Made by a program: the position numbers and the translations under genes | Assembly: GCA_016787345.1 (NCBI GenBank) | Contig: JAEUUU010000097.1 | Coordinates: forward strand, 1 to 53,052 | Length of the DNA stretch: 53,052 nucleotides | Direction of reading: 5' to 3' | Source: Saprospiraceae bacterium | GTDB taxonomy: Bacteria > Bacteroidota > Bacteroidia > Chitinophagales > Saprospiraceae | In this document: positions 51,001 through 53,052 of the stretch, piece after piece | Layout of the letters: the number at the start of each line of letters is the position of its first letter | Numbering within the stretch: position 1 is the stretch's first letter | The notes under the pieces: generated by a model | Databases searched by the model: none | Seen by the model: only the letters and a program-made list of their open reading frames with translations | What the model was told of the DNA's origin: nothing

Positions 51001-51379
51001 TACCCTGCTCAACCGGGCGGCTATTTATTTCGACTTCAATGATCCGGTGATAACCAACCAAACCTTTACAAAGGTGGTACGCCGGGCCAAATACCGCGAC
51101 GATCAAACGAATTCGGCAGCGGCGCTTTCCGCCTCGGTTTATCCCAACCCGGTTGAGACGCAACTCAACTGGCAAATGACCTTGCGTGAGGCATCCCGGC
51201 TCGACGCCCGGATTACCGACGCAAACGGGCGTTTGATCCGGCGCCTGCAACACGACGAGCTCCTTGCTGCCGGCGAACACCGTTTTTCGGAAAACATTGC
51301 CGAACTGCCCTCCGGCGTGTACTGGCTGACGATAGAGGTGGGTGGATCAGAGCGCATGATCGCGTTTAGCAAACAGTAA
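48005..51379 (+). CDS. T9SS-secreted protein with Asp-box (BNR) propeller repeats
   Basis: A 1124-residue exported protein with signal peptide MRLFAALLLVLACVAGRAQ; an in-frame ATG at 47957 is less likely, since it only adds residues ahead of the signal. The first about 640 residues hold about ten Asp-box motifs (SDDDGDTWTRV, STDGGATFTEV, SSDGGLSWEL, SSDGGDNWQVVW, SLDGGQQFAEM), as in sialidase- or sortilin-like beta-propellers; no catalytic Arg triad is evident. The middle has a region framed by NSFDPNDKTAY and AIYFDFNDPVITNQTF, typical of the DUF11-like (DUF7619) block in Bacteroidota surface proteins. The last 80 residues (SASVYPNPVETQLNWQM) are a T9SS type A sorting domain. Its function is unknown; ligand binding is likely. 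Confidence 0.88.
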   Translation: MRLFAALLLVLACVAGRAQSAQYTQVPLNTIDVNAGIPVAPTEMVRHNGALFAIIIKPNSSETGWLWRSDDDGDTWTRVNAVPDQDQTDTKILELLSTGNSLFLFTYYSKLGFGQSYIQEIKGYRSTDGGATFTEVFAYTDDHFFGDNFITLGGLDEANGRLYCYFSEEISDNSRLFISENNGTTWDEVYHELGEIRSMTGQNGVYYIRSEQAVYWAGDQWLSDAASSGWANGSGSEWIEYAASGNNLYFCNEKGLVITSGLFLNNITSYQLPFPLSAAKVYNGYWLFNSNGRFFRAPLQSPLDLTDAGYIPMKTYDNVSISHFRGRFVADGARLFWFNQTPLESSDGGLSWELSPAGFPQRGGRIKNLNNELWLFRDVIFRSNDGQNWALYRDPAGLGEDDYYWDNILAVQGSLFIHQYDYYDNAQRKVMRSSDGGDNWQVVWQGAERPALHPNTNNTRLHLSLNPLFVGTPGTSLLYSDDLGDTWNPVPGASNFTSLAAKGDSIFYFDNQKINYTYDLGQNWQTTPINTSFQYGSTLMAFPNGQVLLINNSTHIGYVSLDGGQQFAEMFDLQNFGTQIYASRFDRIDSLLIGWGARGTFISNNCGLNWIWFSEGPWYDCQTHAIHDGYLYAGSRGEQSLQSYDEPGLRTPLQPLLDQLNLVSQAGGVASGTVFYDIPGDCTPGFSDPVRPNEVFVFQPGNFAANSDLTGRISRILPEGNYSMQYGTPLYHDAGCFNPPNVSITAGNQSPFVLGFKPNQQVKDLAVVLTGTGVRPGYPTHLTLTVKNIGTQLVPSGTTLSFNYPDYPFELTGAEPAPSSQTAGLLSYNLPALPPYTQLTFKIHLLLAADPNLTGQTFYLSAGLSNLSGDPTPVNNSATFPAFITNSFDPNDKTAYTSFPTGELSYYEKELRYLIRFQNTGTDTAFRVVVVDTLSTLLDWSTLQTLSASHPYRLVMSDPGVASWRFDDIMLPDSNRNEAASHGFVYFSIKAKEEVRLGDTLLNRAAIYFDFNDPVITNQTFTKVVRRAKYRDDQTNSAAALSASVYPNPVETQLNWQMTLREASRLDARITDANGRLIRRLQHDELLAAGEHRFSENIAELPSGVYWLTIEVGGSERMIAFSKQ

Positions 51380-51387
51380 CCCCTTTT

Positions 51388-51395
51388 TACCTTTG
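51388..51395 (+). promoter_or_regulatory. -7 element before a 22-codon ORF
   Basis: TACCTTTG followed by C is a perfect TAnnTTTG box 5 nt before an ATG at 51401. Confidence 0.4.
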
Positions 51396-51400
51396 CGGGT

Positions 51401-51469
51401 ATGCAAACGGAATACCCATCGCCCGATGGCCGCTATGTCGCACCCGGCCGGGTTTATTTCAATCCGTAA
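51401..51469 (+). CDS. Possible 22-residue ORF or remnant of a lost gene
   Basis: ATG to TAA encodes MQTEYPSPDGRYVAPGRVYF plus NP. It follows a perfect promoter -7 box by 5 nt and overlaps the 3' end of the convergent glycosyltransferase gene by 16 nt. SPDGRY-like strings occur in propeller proteins, but 22 codons are too few to assign. It may be the stump of a gene whose rest was deleted, a real small protein, or chance. Confidence 0.25.
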   Translation: MQTEYPSPDGRYVAPGRVYFNP

Positions 51470-52992
51470 AATGCCTTGACTTCCTTTACCCGCGCCGCCC
51501 AAAATGCGGGCATGTTCGACCGGGGCGCCCGACACAGCCACACGCCGGCGCCGCGTTCGCGCGCCATGGGATGGCTGACTTCCCCGACTTTTTGAATATC
51601 GGAAAACTGGGCGGCGACGTCTTCACCGAGTTCGTCATTCACATAAATCAAGTTATGTACACCAGGCGCCAGCGTGTCGGGCGCCCAAAGGCGGTACGAA
51701 TCGGAAAAACTGGCAAGTCGAGGCCGGATGGCTGGAAGACTCAGATGATCCACAGCCCCGGCCTGGCCGTAGTTTTCACAATAAACAAGGGTACGCTCCG
51801 GTTCGCCGGCCCGGAGGAAAGCTGTATCGACCATTGTCGCCAGTTCCTGCCAGCCCAGCATGTCGGCGTAGTCTTGCGGCAGTTCGTGCAGTTCGCCGTC
51901 TTCCCAGCGCACCACCGCGTCGATACCGGCATCGTAGGTCAGCCATCGGAAGTATCCGGCAAGTCTTTCCGGTGGCCAAAGCGGTATGCCCGTCGGCGCC
52001 AGCGGCAAAGCGAGCAGTACGACGACGAGGGCCAGCGCGATCCGCGACCAGGCTTTTTGCAAATACCGCTCCCACCAAACTGCTCCGGCCGCCATGAGCA
52101 AGGGGTACAGCCCCAGGGTGTAATAGCTTTTACCATTCAGGGCAAGAAAGATCGCCAGCACAGCCAGGAAATGCCAACCCAGCAGCCGGAAAGGCAGTGT
52201 CGCTTTGGACCGAAGTAAAAACATCAGTCCGGCCAGCCACAACAGCGCCCCGCCGGGTCCCTGCATCAGTATTTGGTCGAGAAGAAAGTTCAGGGGTTTT
52301 ACATGGACAAGTTGGCTGGCTGCCAGTTCGCGCATATGTCGCACTACCGGGAAGTTATACTGCCATTGCCACCACAGGTTGGGCAGCAACACCAGCAGCG
52401 CCAACCCCGCGGCCTGCCAGGGTTGCGGGCGCAGCAATGCCTTGCGATGCGGCGTCAGTAGCATGGCCAGCGGCAATCCGGCTGCCCAAAAAACGATGCT
52501 GTACTTGTTGAGCATACCGAGACCGGCCGTAATGCCGATCGCCCACCACCAGCGGGACTGGCCGGTTTGCAGCCATTTGAATACCCACCACGACAACAGG
52601 GTCCAGAACAACACATCGAACGGAACCGGCATCAACATGCCGAAAGCGCGCAGCCAGGCGATCGAACCAAGCATGGCCAAGCCATTGACGACATGGGCAA
52701 AACGACCGCCGCCGAGCTCGCGGACGACCAAACCGGTCAGCAAGATCAGCCCTCCGCCGGCCAGCGCCGGAAACACCCGCGTGGCCGGCAGCGAATCGCC
52801 CAGCCAATGCTGCGACAGCCATGATACGGCGCCGATGAAAGGTCCGTTGGACCAAAAGCCCCAATCCAGATGACGGCCGAGCGCGAGGTATAGAAATTCG
52901 TCGCGGTGAAAACCCAGGTTGTCGGCAGTAGCCAGGTGTAGCAATACGTGTATCGCGGCAAAAAAAAGGGCGATGCGAGGGAGCGGGCGCAT
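51454..52992 (-). CDS. Glycosyltransferase family 39 (ArnT/PMT-like) membrane protein
   Basis: A 512-residue polytopic protein. It begins with a hydrophobic helix and then the GT39/ArnT-type motif FHRDEFLYLALGRHLDWGFW, whose Asp-Glu pair is the catalytic site, and GPFIGAVSWLSQHWLGD. About ten further membrane helices run to residue 345, followed by a soluble periplasmic domain (GEDGELHELPQDYADMLGW region to the end). Such enzymes move a sugar from a polyprenyl-phosphate carrier to lipid or protein. The acceptor is unknown. A TACCCTTG box at 53013-53020 (minus strand, one mismatch) lies 20 nt before the ATG. The gene is convergent with the T9SS propeller gene. Confidence 0.85.
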   Translation of the reverse strand: MRPLPRIALFFAAIHVLLHLATADNLGFHRDEFLYLALGRHLDWGFWSNGPFIGAVSWLSQHWLGDSLPATRVFPALAGGGLILLTGLVVRELGGGRFAHVVNGLAMLGSIAWLRAFGMLMPVPFDVLFWTLLSWWVFKWLQTGQSRWWWAIGITAGLGMLNKYSIVFWAAGLPLAMLLTPHRKALLRPQPWQAAGLALLVLLPNLWWQWQYNFPVVRHMRELAASQLVHVKPLNFLLDQILMQGPGGALLWLAGLMFLLRSKATLPFRLLGWHFLAVLAIFLALNGKSYYTLGLYPLLMAAGAVWWERYLQKAWSRIALALVVVLLALPLAPTGIPLWPPERLAGYFRWLTYDAGIDAVVRWEDGELHELPQDYADMLGWQELATMVDTAFLRAGEPERTLVYCENYGQAGAVDHLSLPAIRPRLASFSDSYRLWAPDTLAPGVHNLIYVNDELGEDVAAQFSDIQKVGEVSHPMARERGAGVWLCRAPRSNMPAFWAARVKEVKAFYGLK

Positions 52993-53052
52993 AGTGGGGA
53001 CGTATAAAAGAACAAGGGTAAGGTAAACCCGGATTATAAAAGCCCGTTCCCA

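Overview
The window reads as chromosomal DNA of a Bacteroidota bacterium, most likely of the Saprospiria (Saprospiraceae/Lewinella/Haliscomenobacter type). The signs are three very large secreted proteins with type IX secretion (T9SS) C-terminal sorting domains, a SusC/SusD pair, a b558-type SdhC with a Bacteroidota-style SdhA/SdhB, near absence of Shine-Dalgarno sequences, and a recurring promoter element TAnnTTTG, often followed by C. Placement below phylum is inference. Most genes are GC-rich, with two clearly AT-rich patches (about 22.95-23.58 kb and 38.5-39.85 kb).

Layout. 0-4.1 kb: tail of an unknown gene, lpdA, then a minus-strand run mlaE-like permease > dapD > RDD membrane protein. 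4.1-7.2 kb: SDR oxidoreductase, then TIGR02757, HTH and small basic proteins on the minus strand. 7.3-12.7 kb: carA, two TerB-like proteins, enoyl-CoA hydratase family protein, histidine-phosphatase lipoprotein, a polytopic membrane protein, an omega-amidase-type nitrilase. 12.9-19.2 kb: two tandem NlpC/P60 peptidases facing a 1657-residue T9SS protein of 11 repeats. 19.4-24.4 kb: sdhC, sdhA, three non-sdh genes (HExxH protein, CBU_0592-type membrane protein, AT-rich secreted protein), sdhB, terminator. 24.4-26.9 kb: ridA-trpS and yceD(DUF177)-rpmF on the minus strand. 27.2-31.1 kb: a 1281-residue T9SS protein with 21 two-cysteine repeats. 31.2-38.5 kb: outer-membrane beta-barrel protein, SusD, SusC, and a glutamate-cysteine-ligase-like protein fused to two CBS domains. 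38.6-40.9 kb: AlkA-type DNA glycosylase and a YfiT/DinB protein fused to a histone-H1-like Lys/Ala/Pro repeat tail. 41-47.5 kb: aspartoacylase-like hydrolase, DjlA-like co-chaperone, adenine deaminase, SH3-amidase plus alpha/beta hydrolase, ECF sigma plus membrane anti-sigma candidate. 47.5-53 kb: a TonB C-terminal protein, a 1124-residue T9SS beta-propeller-like protein and a family 39 glycosyltransferase.

The most unusual signals are not standard gene families. (1) Five intergenic foldback (inverted-repeat) elements have arms that are themselves degenerate short tandem arrays with 8-10 bp periods; at least two, perhaps three, share an inner core resembling AAAGGGTTATTTCTG. (2) An AT-rich segment ends inside a reading frame, exactly at the border between a YfiT-type enzyme domain and a 330-residue H1-like repeat tail. 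(3) A HExxH protein, a small membrane protein and an AT-rich secreted protein are wedged between sdhA and sdhB. (4) A recurring ab initio promoter motif can be read across the window, in two cases so close to ATG that leaderless mRNAs are implied. No transposase, integrase, CRISPR array, tRNA or rRNA was seen.
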